DNA of 64,000 nucleotides, taken from contig CM057058.1 of NCBI GenBank assembly GCA_029945375.1, positions 3,162,001-3,226,000 of the forward strand, in the 5' to 3' direction. This DNA comes from Agaricus subrufescens (Eukaryota; Basidiomycota; Agaricomycetes; Agaricales; Agaricaceae). The notes under the pieces were generated by a model. It was not told the origin of the DNA. It ran no database searches and saw nothing but the letters and a program-made list of their open reading frames with translations. Below, one piece after another: positions 1 through 9,523 of this stretch. The translations under genes and the position numbers were made by a program. Each line of letters begins with the position of its first letter. The stretch's first letter is position 1.

Positions 1-2066
1 TTTTTGTTTCGAAATCTGCAGATGAGGGTGTCACGGCGGACGATGGAAATGTTGATGGTAAGTGTCCGTTCATTCTTTGACCCGTGGCTGGTGCCTCTCG
101 CCGAGCCGGCCCCTGCCTGGGCATTCGGAGCTGTCTCTTTTCGCTCGAGACTGACAAGATTCCATCTCCTCGTTTGTTTCTTTTTTTAAGGGCAATCACA
201 TTACAGCCAAAGTGGTTATGATTCTGTCACGGGGACACAAAGTGTAGCTGATGGGATTGCTACACAAGAATCTGTCACCCAGTCTTCATCTACTCCTACT
301 CTGCCATCCTCTATTCTAGAGGAAACCTCTGTTGGCCAGAAAGACGTTGCTGGCGGTATAACAGGAGGTGAGGCGAGTCCCGCCTCCACCTCTGCACCTT
401 TGAGTGCGGCCATAGCCACTGAAGGTATTGAACAAGAGGAGTCCTCGGCCTCGTCTATTACCCTTTCTATTCCCTCGCCTGTGCCTCTGAATGACAGCGC
501 TTCGTCATCGAATGCGCCAGCACCTATGAGTGCCACTGAATCTGCGTCCGTGTTCGATGTTGTATCGTCCTATGAAAGATCAACTTACGCACAAGTTTGT
601 TCTGACAGTTTGGGGCCTGGCCATACTTCCGTTACTGACCCTACTGAAAACCTCAACAATGATCAACAGGCGCAAGGGTCTCCACATGATTATGGGACCA
701 CCGAGAGGAAAACTCCAAAGTCGCTTGAGGCGGTTTCAGTGGAGGCAACTCTTCTGGATGTGACAAGTGAGACGCGACAGAATACGCTACTGAATATATC
801 TACACAGATTGCAGACAGCAGTCAGGACCAAACGGCTATTGGAGAAGAAACACAAGTCGACCACCATGATGATGTCGAAGAAGAGGATTTGGATTACGAA
901 GGCCATGAAAATAATCATTCCACTTCCGAAACTGTGCACCCCGAGCATTTACCAGAACCTCCTGCGTCGCCAATTTCGAACACATTGCTATCAACACCCT
1001 CAAATTCTGCTTACGAGGATTCTGGTCTGACTGCAACCAAAGATTCGAAACCTCGGGTACCGAGTGCAAACAGAATTTCAATTTCTTATGCGGGTGGTAA
1101 TAGGCGGCTCGTCATTGATGCAGAGGTCGTGCGAAGTATGAAGGTAATGCGGCAAGTTGGGATGATCGAAGTTGTGATGGATCTGAGCAAGTCCAATGAA
1201 ACTGACCTCAAGGGTATTTTGGTAAGTGTTTCTATTCCGCATTCGTTTACGCCAGAGCGTCTAACGTTGGGACTTGGTAAATAGTTTGAAGTACTTTCTG
1301 ACACGACCAAATCGTATACACCTCTACCTGCTATCCTTGACTCGTCAAGTTCGGATATGACGCTGCCGCCGTTTTGGAAAGTCGTCATGCCTACCACTGT
1401 TACGCTCTTTTTGTATCTGGATACGCAGAGGCCGCTTTCAGAGCCAAAGTGGGCAAAGACGGGTGATGTGCAAGAATGGTTGAGAAGCATGTTTGGACGC
1501 ATGTTCTGGGTTGCCGGTGAGGCAGCTGAAGGGTGGGAGAAGAAGATACATGTCACCGATCCAGATCCAGTGGGTTCTAACATGTCGAGGCGCTTGATAC
1601 CCGTAGCTAATGTTTTTTCCAGCCCCCAACCATCTGGACAGTCCTCGACGGGTGGGCGGCTAACTCGACAGCGGGTATTGCTGCTGAACGACAAAAGTTC
1701 CTCAAGACTCATATGACAGAAGTCGACAACATATTGGAGATCTTACTCCGACTTGTTCGAGGCGAGCGTGCCACTCCGTTTTCTCAATCTGCGCCGACGC
1801 TCTCGGGGCCATCTATCGTCGGCCCGTTGCTTTCAGCGTTGACACCGGGATCTGCGCATGCTAGTCAACAAACACATGTGTCCTTGGCGGTTCTGGCCCT
1901 ATTTAGGATGACTGTGGAATATGCTCAAAAGGCTGTGGGCGATGAAAAGGGTAAAGTTGAGGCCGAGGAGAGGGTTGGTGAGATCATCAGGTGTCTACCG
2001 TCACATTTGATTTATAAGAGCCTTGATGGGATATTCAAGGAGTGGAGAGTAGATAAGAAGCGATAG
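1..2066 (+). CDS. Unrecognised acidic Ser/Thr-rich protein, 5' end outside window
   Basis: I do not recognise this protein. The visible part has four exons: up to about 57, 191-1221, about 1285-1569 and 1623-2066. Donors are GTAAGT at 58 and 1222 and GTGGGT at 1570; the joins keep one reading frame to the TAG at 2064-2066. The first two exons encode a low-complexity Ser/Thr/Glu-rich stretch with an acidic patch (EEEDLDYEGHE). From about 1080 the protein becomes ordered: a patch containing RRLVIDAEVVRSMK, then LPPFWKVVMPTTVTLFLYLD, then a helical C-terminus ending in a Lys/Arg-rich tail. The architecture is a long disordered N-terminus before a folded domain of about 250 residues. The start codon lies left of the window. 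The gene model is good; the function is unknown. Confidence 0.75.
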
Positions 2067-2497
2067 GAGGGAAAGGAAAAATGGCAGTTTTTATATTATT
2101 TTGAGAGGCAAGCTGTATCATACCTTGCTTGTTTTATTTAATAGGTTCTCGTGAGTTTTACAACTTCTGGACATCGCGGGACTTGGAGATTTGTACAGAC
2201 CGAGTTGTCTTGTCTGTGCATATCATATCTCTGGATGTGTCAGCTAAGGAGTTTGTACCTTCCTGCTAGTCTTTTGACATGAAGGCTCGTTGACTCAGTG
2301 TACGACACCCTGGTTGGGATACAAAGTACCGGCTGTGATTATATCTGGCGAACGTCGCGACTCGCGCCCCCCTTTCCTATGACATCACGTGCACACCGGA
2401 GATCAATCAAGCATTCGACTTGGGCTCGACGCGTCAGCCTTCATATACTTATCACCTACCCATATACACACCCCCTTCAAATCTCTTGACTCGAGCA
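2067..2497. other. Intergenic, promoter region of the proteasome gene
   Basis: No gene is seen here. The stretch separates the end of the first gene from the PRE5 start. It holds one ACGCGT hexamer at 2429-2434, about 65 bp before the PRE5 start, and a pyrimidine-rich stretch near 2450-2490 typical of fungal promoters. A single hexamer is expected by chance in this much DNA, so it is not called as a site. Confidence 0.5.
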
Positions 2498-3725
2498 ATG
2501 GTATTTGATTCTCTCCTCTCGAGCAATCTAACAATGTACTGATTAACTGATTTCTCTCGTTGTTTGTGTCCTCTCCTGGTTGGGGTATCTTTTATATAGT
2601 TCAGGAACACATACGACTCAGATAACACTGTGTTCTCGCCTCAAGGGAGGCTACATCAAGTTGAATATGCATTGGAAGCTGTGAAACAGGGATCTGCGGC
2701 TGTTGGGTTGAAATCAAAGACTCATGCGGTTTTGTTAGCTCTTAAAGTCGGTTTTGGTTTTATCAATGAATGAGTCGTGGCGAAGACTGACGTCGTGAAA
2801 TTGTTTTTTTATCTGGATCTAATAAGAGGTCTACGGGAGAATTGGCGTCGTATCAACAAAAGATGTTTCGGATAGATGATCATGCTGGTATTGCGATTGC
2901 TGGTTTGACTTCTGATGCTCGTGTGTTAAGGTGTGTGTGTCCTCTCCCACTTGGATGCGTGTTCGTCACTGAATTTCTTACTTGCTTTTTCTTTTATAAA
3001 AAGCAACTTTATGCGACAACAGGCCATGTCTTCCAAAATGCTTTTCAATCGAGCTATACCCGTAAACCGACTGGTCAGTTCCATCGCAGACAGTACGTCA
3101 ATTATAAAAAATCAAAATCTCACCCCTCGAGGAACTCATAACATTTGCTTTTTTTTTTTCTTTGAATAGAGGCACAAGTAAACACTCAAGAATACGGTCG
3201 TCGACCATACGGTGTCGGATTCCTCGTCATCGGATACGACGAATCCGGTTCTCACCTATACGAATTCTCACCATCAGGAAACTCGTACGAATATTTCGCA
3301 ATGTCCATCGGTGCGCGATCTCAAAGCGCGAAAACCTATCTGGAAAAACATTATGAGGAATTTGCTGATGGTTGAGTGTTCTTCTGCTTGAGGTTGGGTT
3401 ATGGCGTGTCAAATAATCGCTAATTTCTTTAATTCTAGCATCTTTGGAAGATTTGGTTCGACATGGTTTACACGCTCTCAGAGAGACATTACAACAGGAT
3501 AAAGAACTCAACGTGAACAATACGTCTATTGGTTTGATCGGACCGAGCAGTGAACACGAGACAAAGAGTGTATTACCAGAAGGCGCTTTCAGAATCTTGG
3601 AGAATGAGGCCATTGAACCGTTCTTACAGACCATGGTCGCCAAAGAGGACGCCTCAGCTGCTCCGGCCAGTAGTAGTGGTGGTCCAACCACCAGCGCGAG
3701 TGGGGATGTACAAATGTCAGGATAA
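2498..3725 (+). CDS. PRE5: 20S proteasome subunit alpha-6 (yeast PRE5, human PSMA1 type)
   Basis: Structural alpha-ring subunit of the 20S proteasome. Six exons: 2498-2500 (only the ATG), 2600-2746, 2827-2930, 3004-3092, 3170-3370 and 3439-3725, joining to 276 codons plus stop, close to the family length. The spliced N-terminus starts [18 protein letters not shown] and continues with [15 protein letters not shown], the proteasome alpha signature. Family landmarks follow: [51 protein letters not shown] and [17 protein letters not shown]. The C-terminus is a short Ser/Ala/Pro-rich tail. The single-codon first exon is odd and easily missed by gene finders; it is supported because Phe-Arg-Asn follows Met directly in this subunit. 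Confidence 0.96.
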
Positions 3726-3924
3726 GGATAGCAGCGCGTATAAAGAGAACGTCCTTGTTTTTTTCCTTTTCTTTGTATTGATAACTTCGCGGTGTGTGTA
3801 ATGACTATCTCTCGTTCTCGGTCATTGTGAATGCTAAGCAAATATATATGATTGAGGTGTGAATATATATATATGAATAATTGAGATGTGGTTTCTAATG
3901 AATTAACGTCTATAATTTTATTCA

Positions 3925-5472
3925 TCACTGCTGTCCACCCGCTTTAGCAGCCTGCGCAGGGCGTAACTTGATTTGCCTCCAGTATCTTGCCGCTGCTCCC
4001 GGTCGTCGCAACGAAAGAAGGACGTGGAGCATGGCAGTCAAAAGAGCTACACTACCGGCCTGATGTGTCGCAGCCAGGGGGGTCGGAACGGCAAACCACA
4101 AGGTAGAAATTCCAAGCAGGACTTGAAGATTAGCCATAGCAAATGCAGCTGTCATCGACATTCGGACGTGTGGTGGGAGTGCCGCGACCATCTGAGGAGA
4201 TCGAGAACGCAACCAGAGAAGTAACGCTGACGTATATGTCGTCATGGCCTAAGATTTCATTGGTTTAGTTGCAACACAATCGTTTCTTTGGAAGACTTAC
4301 AAGAAGCCGATGATCAAATTGGACCGTAGTGGGGTTTTCGAAAAGATTGCGCCACCACACATCTGAGTGGTCGAGATTTTTTGCATAGGCGGTTGAAAAT
4401 AGTTCGTCAGCTGGAGGCGCAAGACGGCCGCCCATGAGTGGGAACTCGTTATAGATTAAACCTGCATCAAGACCAGCAACGAAGGCGCCTAGATTGGATG
4501 ATTTAGTGATCGTGAAGATGGGCTTAAGAGAATAAGATGATACCTGACAGAGCGGTCACGAAGACCAGACCAGTTAAAGCCAAGGAGAGGCGTTTGAAAT
4601 TCCTGACCTTGGGATCAGCCAAAATTTTCTGACACATTTTTTCAGCTGCCTCTGCTCCAGAGGTGACCAAACCGCTCCAGGGCTTTCCATTGGCGTATTT
4701 TGCGTCTTTGATAAGTGCCATACCGTTCCAGAACATGCCGACGTATAATAAAAAGGCAGTACCGAGATGTGCAGCGAGTCTGTATTGGGAGACTCGGGGG
4801 ACAGAGTCGGGCGATTCGAGTGGTTCTAGACCAGATTTGACCATGTACCAGCCTAGGGCGCCCTGGGCACCGATGAGAAGGGCGAGACCGGTCAGGTTCC
4901 ATGCGAGTTTTTTGGGGATGACGCGTTTGTAGGTGAAATATGCCAGGGGAAGGACAAATGCAAAACCGACGGCACGACCAAGGATACGATGAGACCACTC
5001 CCAAAAGTAAATGGACTTAAAGTCTGGGAGGTCTATGGAGTGGTTGAGACTGGTTTAATGAGAACGCAGCGGAAATGACACCGGGAACAGGGGGGGCGTA
5101 CATTTTGAATTCGGGAGTGGCCTTGTATTTGTCGAATTCCTCGAGCCAGTCGGCATGTGTCAGAGGGGGGATGACGCCAGTGATGGGGCGCCATTCTGTG
5201 ATGCTGAGGCCGGACTCTGTGAGGCGGGTGACGGCGCCGACGACGATGACACTGAAGGCGAGGGTGGACGAGAGGAGGAGCCAGCGGCCGACGCCGGGAG
5301 AAGGGGGAACTGGTGGGGCGACGGCGGCGGCACCGGTTGAGGAGAAACGGGCACGGAGGGTGGGGAGGTGAGCGCGTAAGGAGAGGGTTGGACGGGCGAA
5401 GAAGAGCGGGCGGGTGGAGAAGGACCGGAAGTTTGGGGGGAGGGCAGCCCTCCTGCAGGCGGCAAAGAACAT
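3925..5472 (-). CDS. COX15: Heme A synthase COX15, mitochondrial inner membrane
   Basis: Converts heme O to heme A for cytochrome c oxidase, in the mitochondrial inner membrane. The N-terminus ([15 protein letters not shown]...) is Arg/Ser-rich with no acidic residues, as in a targeting presequence. The first transmembrane segment follows ([20 protein letters not shown]), then the family motif [12 protein letters not shown]. Later exons give [12 protein letters not shown] with a conserved heme-ligand-type His, the [20 protein letters not shown] helix, [13 protein letters not shown] with another His, [10 protein letters not shown], and a last exon with [20 protein letters not shown]. Introns are short. 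The stop is TGA at 3925-3927 and the ATG is at 5470-5472. The gene is head-to-head with the BolA gene 47 bp away. Confident assignment; exact middle splice sites were not all checked. Confidence 0.94.
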
Positions 5473-5519
5473 GGGAGAAGGCGTCCAAGGCGTGCCGGCA
5501 TCTCTTTCCTCCCTCCCCC
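5473..5519. promoter_or_regulatory. 47-bp shared promoter between COX15 and the BolA gene
   Basis: Only 47 bp lie between the two divergent start codons. The sequence is C-rich on the plus strand (TCTCTTTCCTCCCTCCCCCA) with no TATA box. Each gene's core promoter must extend into the other's coding region, or the transcripts overlap at their 5' ends. Both products are mitochondrial. Confidence 0.6.
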
Positions 5520-5927
5520 ATGCTCGCGCGTCTCCGTCCGCGCTGCCTCAGGCTCTTCTCAACGACCCCGCCGCCACCCAGTAGCCTCTTGGGCAATGAG
5601 CGCCAGATATACCAGAAGCTGACAGAGAGGTTTGCTCCGACGACCTTGCAGGTCCAGGATGTCTCCGGTGCGTCATATTCTGCTTCATAATCCACACCCA
5701 CTCATGCTCCCCTCTGCAAGGTGGTTGTGGTGACTTTTATGCCATTGTCATTGCCAGCAACGAGTTCAAGGGCCTCTCCACTATCAAGCAGCACAAGCTC
5801 GTCAACTCGACTCTGGCGGAAGAGATCAAAAATATTCATGGGCTTCAGGTAATGTCAATCATTTATTTATTCACAATTCTGATCTGACTTGTTACAGCTC
5901 AAGACCTTGCTCCCGGGCCAAGAATAG
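5520..5927 (+). CDS. BOL3: Mitochondrial BolA-family protein (BOL3/BOLA3 type)
   Basis: Small 101-residue protein. Three exons (5520-5667, 5721-5848, 5898-5927) join to 306 nt. The N-terminus MLARLRPRCLRLFSTTPPPP looks like a mitochondrial targeting sequence. The BolA fold follows: IYQKLTERFAPTTLQVQDVS, GGCGDFYAIVIASNEFKGLS, then IKQHKLVNSTLAEEIKNIHG and a short end, LKTLLPGQE. The invariant His of the BolA signature (KQHKLV) and the Cys of GGCG, typical of BolA3-type proteins, are both present. BolA3 proteins work with monothiol glutaredoxins or Nfu in late iron-sulfur cluster delivery in mitochondria; that role is inferred from the family. It ends 47 bp from the convergent methyltransferase. 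Confidence 0.93.
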
Positions 5928-5974
5928 GAATACCCTTTACATACTAGAACTAATTCTAAATGACCACCTCGGCC

Positions 5975-6960
5975 TCACCGTCTGTCAATCTTGGAAAGTC
6001 TCAAAAGAGTGATGGCCTCCCTGTTGTATATTGATCGATTCGGATCGTCTACGACCTCTGTCCAGGTGAACTTTTTTTTGAGGAGGGAGAAGAATCGCTT
6101 ATCGGCCTAGTGAATGGTAAGCGTCCGTTCAAAAGGACAGCGAGGAACTATGCGTACCCTTCTCCGCTTTCTATAGCAGAACAAGATAAGTGTTGTCGCA
6201 TTTGAGAGGTCGGACAGAGTCTGGACGAGCAAGGGGAATGCGGGCTCGAAATAGACGCAGTCTGCGGCGAGTATGATATCTGGCCTGGATGGAACACCAG
6301 AGGGAATTGGTTCGCCCCTAATCTCTTCCATCAGTGCGTTGCTCGAATATTTCCAGTATTCGGCAACCTACCAGTTCAACTGTGCGACTGTGACATTGTC
6401 CTCCAACGAATTGAGAGCAACATTCTTGTTCATGATATCAAGCAACGGCCTTTTTGAACGGCGTCAGTCCGTCACCAATCAGTGCGATGCAAAGCAGGAA
6501 AACGGACGCTTGATCAGTAATGTACACCTTACAATCGGGGTCCAGTTTGCCTGCTACGAGGCCTACTAAACCGGTCCCACTTCCGAGTTCGATGACAGAC
6601 TTGTGGCCTAGTAGATTAACGGTTTTATACGTCTGCGTCAGATAGCTAGAGAGGATCTCACGACGATAGTCGGTGTTAGTCAAGCGAGTCGACAGCGAGG
6701 ACAAGAAGAGGAGGGACAACCTGTCCAGCTGGCCATGCAACGCCCCCACACCCAGGTGCAGAATCCACGATCAGCTTGACGGACAGACTTGGCGCAGGGT
6801 CCGCGAGTGAAAAGGTGAGGTCGAGGACGCCATCGGAGGCCTGCGAAAAGTGCTGGCGCGGGAGGACAGCGAGCAGCTCGGACTGGGACTTGGCCGAGCC
6901 GCGCTCGTCGTCGCTGGGAAGGGGAAGATGCTGGGTGGAGTCGTTCTGATGGTGGGGCAT
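5975..6960 (-). CDS. EFM6: METTL21/EFM6-like protein lysine methyltransferase
   Basis: Rossmann-fold SAM-dependent methyltransferase of family 16 (METTL21-like). The best match I can name is yeast Efm6, which methylates elongation factor eEF1A; the substrate here is inferred. Visible motifs: GCGGVAWPAGQ (the substrate-face Trp region), SVIELGSGTGLVGLVAGKL (SAM-binding motif I), VYITDQ (acidic motif II), then RPDIILAADCVYFEPAFPLL with the DxxY motif, and LILFCYRKRRR. The last exon encodes a C-terminus ending LLRLSKIDRR and TGA at 5975-5977. I chose the ATG at 6958-6960 (MPHHQNDS). An in-frame ATG exists at 7155, but it would place the start close to the divergent neighbour and adds unpatterned residues. 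Head-to-head with the CBM gene. Confidence 0.85.
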
Positions 6961-7230
6961 GATATGATCCTCGTGTCCGTCACACCGCCGTTCCATTCGA
7001 CCCGTCCGCGAATTCCAGCCACTGTCACGGCAATCGGACAAGTCTTTATGTAACAGTTCACTCCGGCTTTTTTTCAACATACCCATTCCTCTCCAACATT
7101 TGTCCTCTCCGTCCGACGACAACCCTGTGCTTTCTCGGGAACCGCTCTTAGTCACTACTCACTTACTCCGTTCCTCCTTCACCCTTCACCCTTCACCCCG
7201 CCCTTTACTACTTTTCCGTTCAGAACTATC

Positions 7231-9145
7231 ATGGGCGATTTGTACGAGTTCAGCGTCGAGTGGTACGTTTCTCTCCCAAGTTCATCCCGGGTTACTCACA
7301 AATCAAACATCAACCCAGGCCCTCGACATCTGCCCAATCTGTCATTGTAACCGGTGATTTTGACCAATGGTCTAAGTCTCAGCCACTTTCTCGTTCACCG
7401 GCCAACAATCATTTCATGGGTACCATCAAGGTCCCATACGGTTGTCCTACCAGATATAAATTCATCGTCGACGGCGAGTGGAGGTTCAAGCAAGAGGAAC
7501 CAACGGAACGTTCCCCCGAAGGCTACATCAACAATATCTACTATGTCCCTCTTAAAGCGCCTCTGGAACGTCTAGTGCTGCCTAGTCCATCCACGGGACA
7601 GAACGGAACTTTAGTTCCCCAACAAAATGGAAATACTGGAGCCAAGGATACCGGGAATGACAAGTCGAATGCTTCAACAGGGCAAGCCGAAGCTACAATC
7701 GCCGTTCACTCGACGGTAAGCACAAAGCTATTTATTTCATTCAAAGTTTGACCCTATCAATAACTAACCAAATAAACCTCGCTCCCACATTTTTATATAC
7801 TTTCTGCACCGCTTTATCCAATTCGCGCCATTCCGAATACCTCCCTCCCCCCAAACTCTCACCCGTATCCTTACAGACGTCGTCCCCACCAATGGATAAT
7901 AAACCCATGGATTCATCGGTACCTGCTACCTCTGAACCTATGACCTCCCCCACCAATGCCGCTGGCGCGAACCCGGAGTCAAACGTCACCGAATCCTCTG
8001 ACGTCGCTCTCGCACCAATCATCCCTATTCCCATCGTCCCCGTGAACGCCAAAGAGAACTGTACCATCGATCCGACCAAGGCTATGTCCAACGAGGACAA
8101 CATCGGGACATTTGTTGGAGTCAAGCTTCCTCCTAAGGAGAATGGTAAGAAGATGGAAGAGGAAGGAAAGGCCAATGGCGCTGTTGCTGTTGAACTGCCT
8201 GTCACTTCTCCATCTATGACTGAGGCTTATATGGAACCCTCTACCGCAGAGGTGGCTAAGGAAGAACAGATGGCGGCGGTCATGCCGGTTGAAGAGAAAA
8301 TGGTAGCGCCAACGCCCGCGCCCGAACCAGCTACCGCGGTTAAAACAGAAGAGGCTTTACCCGAATCGAATAAGCCTGAGGAGGAACCAATGAAATTGGA
8401 GGAACCGATGAAAGCTATGGAACCTATGAAAGCAGAGGAACCGATGAAAGCTATGGAACCGATGAAAGCTATGGAACCGATGAAAGCTATGGAACCGATG
8501 AAGGCTATGGAACCTATGAAAGCAGAGGAACCTATGACAGCAGAGGAACCAATGAAAGCAGAGGAACCTATGAAAGCAGAGGAACCAATGAAAGCAGAGG
8601 AACCTATGAAAGCGGAGGAACCTATGAAAGCGATGGAACCAATGAGAGCAGAAGACGAGGCCAAACCAGAGGAGGAAAAGCCCCAACAACCAGAGGCATC
8701 GCCGGCGACACCGACCCCAGATAACAACACCAACAACAATACCCAGTCCACTCCAAAGTCGCCCTCCAGATTCGTGGAGGGCGCCAACGCCAACGGTCAC
8801 GCCACGACGACCGCTGACACTTCCACATCTGTCAACAACCCCACTTCCTCTCCAACAACATCTTCCACGACTCCGGGTACAACCCTTACCGAGTCGACGA
8901 CTTCTGGTTCGACATCAGCCCCAGGAAACAACAACAAAACTATGCCTGTTCCTGAACAGAATTCGACTACCGCCACTGCTACTAACCCCGGCGGAGTTAA
9001 CAACGGTGATACAAAAGAACCTGGAGTTAAGGAGGGCAAAAACACAATGAAGAGCGGCAAAAAGAAGCGTACGAGCTCGATATTTGCCAAGTTGAAGAAG
9101 ATCTTCCATGTTGACCAGCATAAGAAGGCTAACGGCTCCTCTTGA
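7231..9145 (+). CDS. AMPK-type glycogen-binding domain protein with EPMKA repeats
   Basis: Three exons (7231-7262, 7319-7715, 7877-9145). The first 95 residues form an AMPK1_CBM (E-set) domain: VIVTGDFDQWSKSQPLSR, then GTIKVPYGCPTRYKFIVDGE, WRF and NNIYYVP, as in AMPK beta subunits and yeast Crp1/Mdg1. The remainder is low-complexity: Pro/Thr/Glu-rich, then 15 tandem copies of EPM[KTR][AL][EM], then a Thr/Ser/Asn-rich stretch. It ends in a very basic tail, GKKKRTSSIFAKLKKIFHVD, which could be an amphipathic helix. There is no kinase-interacting C-terminal domain of the AMPK beta type, so a Crp1/Mdg1-like role is more likely than an AMPK subunit. Intron 2 is long (161 nt) for this genome. Domain call is firm; cellular role unknown. 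Confidence 0.88.
8384..8653 (+). repeat. Coding 18-bp tandem repeat, 15 copies
   Basis: Fifteen consecutive 18-bp units, each coding EPM[KTR][AL][EM]. The sixth residue alternates between Glu (gcagag type) and Met (gctatg type), so the array is a mixture of two unit types in blocks: an E-type/M-type start, four M-type units, then a run of E-type units. The array is in frame throughout, so copy-number change would not break the protein. The minus strand over it also stays open but encodes only a shadow repeat. Confidence 0.95.
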
Positions 9146-9523
9146 TAGGACTTTGACAAGAAATGTACTTGTCTTTTTTCTCTCCTTGCTCGAGGTTTTC
9201 CGGCTTCTACTCTTTTCCCTGTATTCAATTTCGACTCACCGCCCCGTGTTTTTTTTTTTTCTTTCTTCTGTTCATATTCGTCCCATGGATTGGCTGCTTT
9301 GACAATGTGGTTCTTGAAGGTCATATCTCTCACTATGCGTTACCCCATTCCCTTCCTGTTTTATGGCCCTTTCTCTATCACTGGCGCAATCTATTTGGAA
9401 TACCTATCGTATGTAATATGTATCAAGTGGATTCCTCTAGACTTTTTACCCCCCCACCCCATCCATATCCACTCTTGTGTTGTACATTCGCGTACAATTT
9501 ACAAAATTTGAACTCTGGGGGTA
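9146..9523. other. Convergent intergenic region
   Basis: Lies between the 3' ends of the CBM gene and HBS1. It contains long T-runs (near 9248-9260) and no open frame with coding character. Presumably 3' UTRs and terminators of both genes; nothing else seen. Confidence 0.5.

Noticed and set aside
8227..8800. Two minus-strand open frames over the repeat (Phe-Ile-Gly-Ser and Phe-His-Arg-Phe repeats)
   Set aside because: They are shadows of the plus-strand EPMKA array; an 18-bp repeat without stops is open in several frames.
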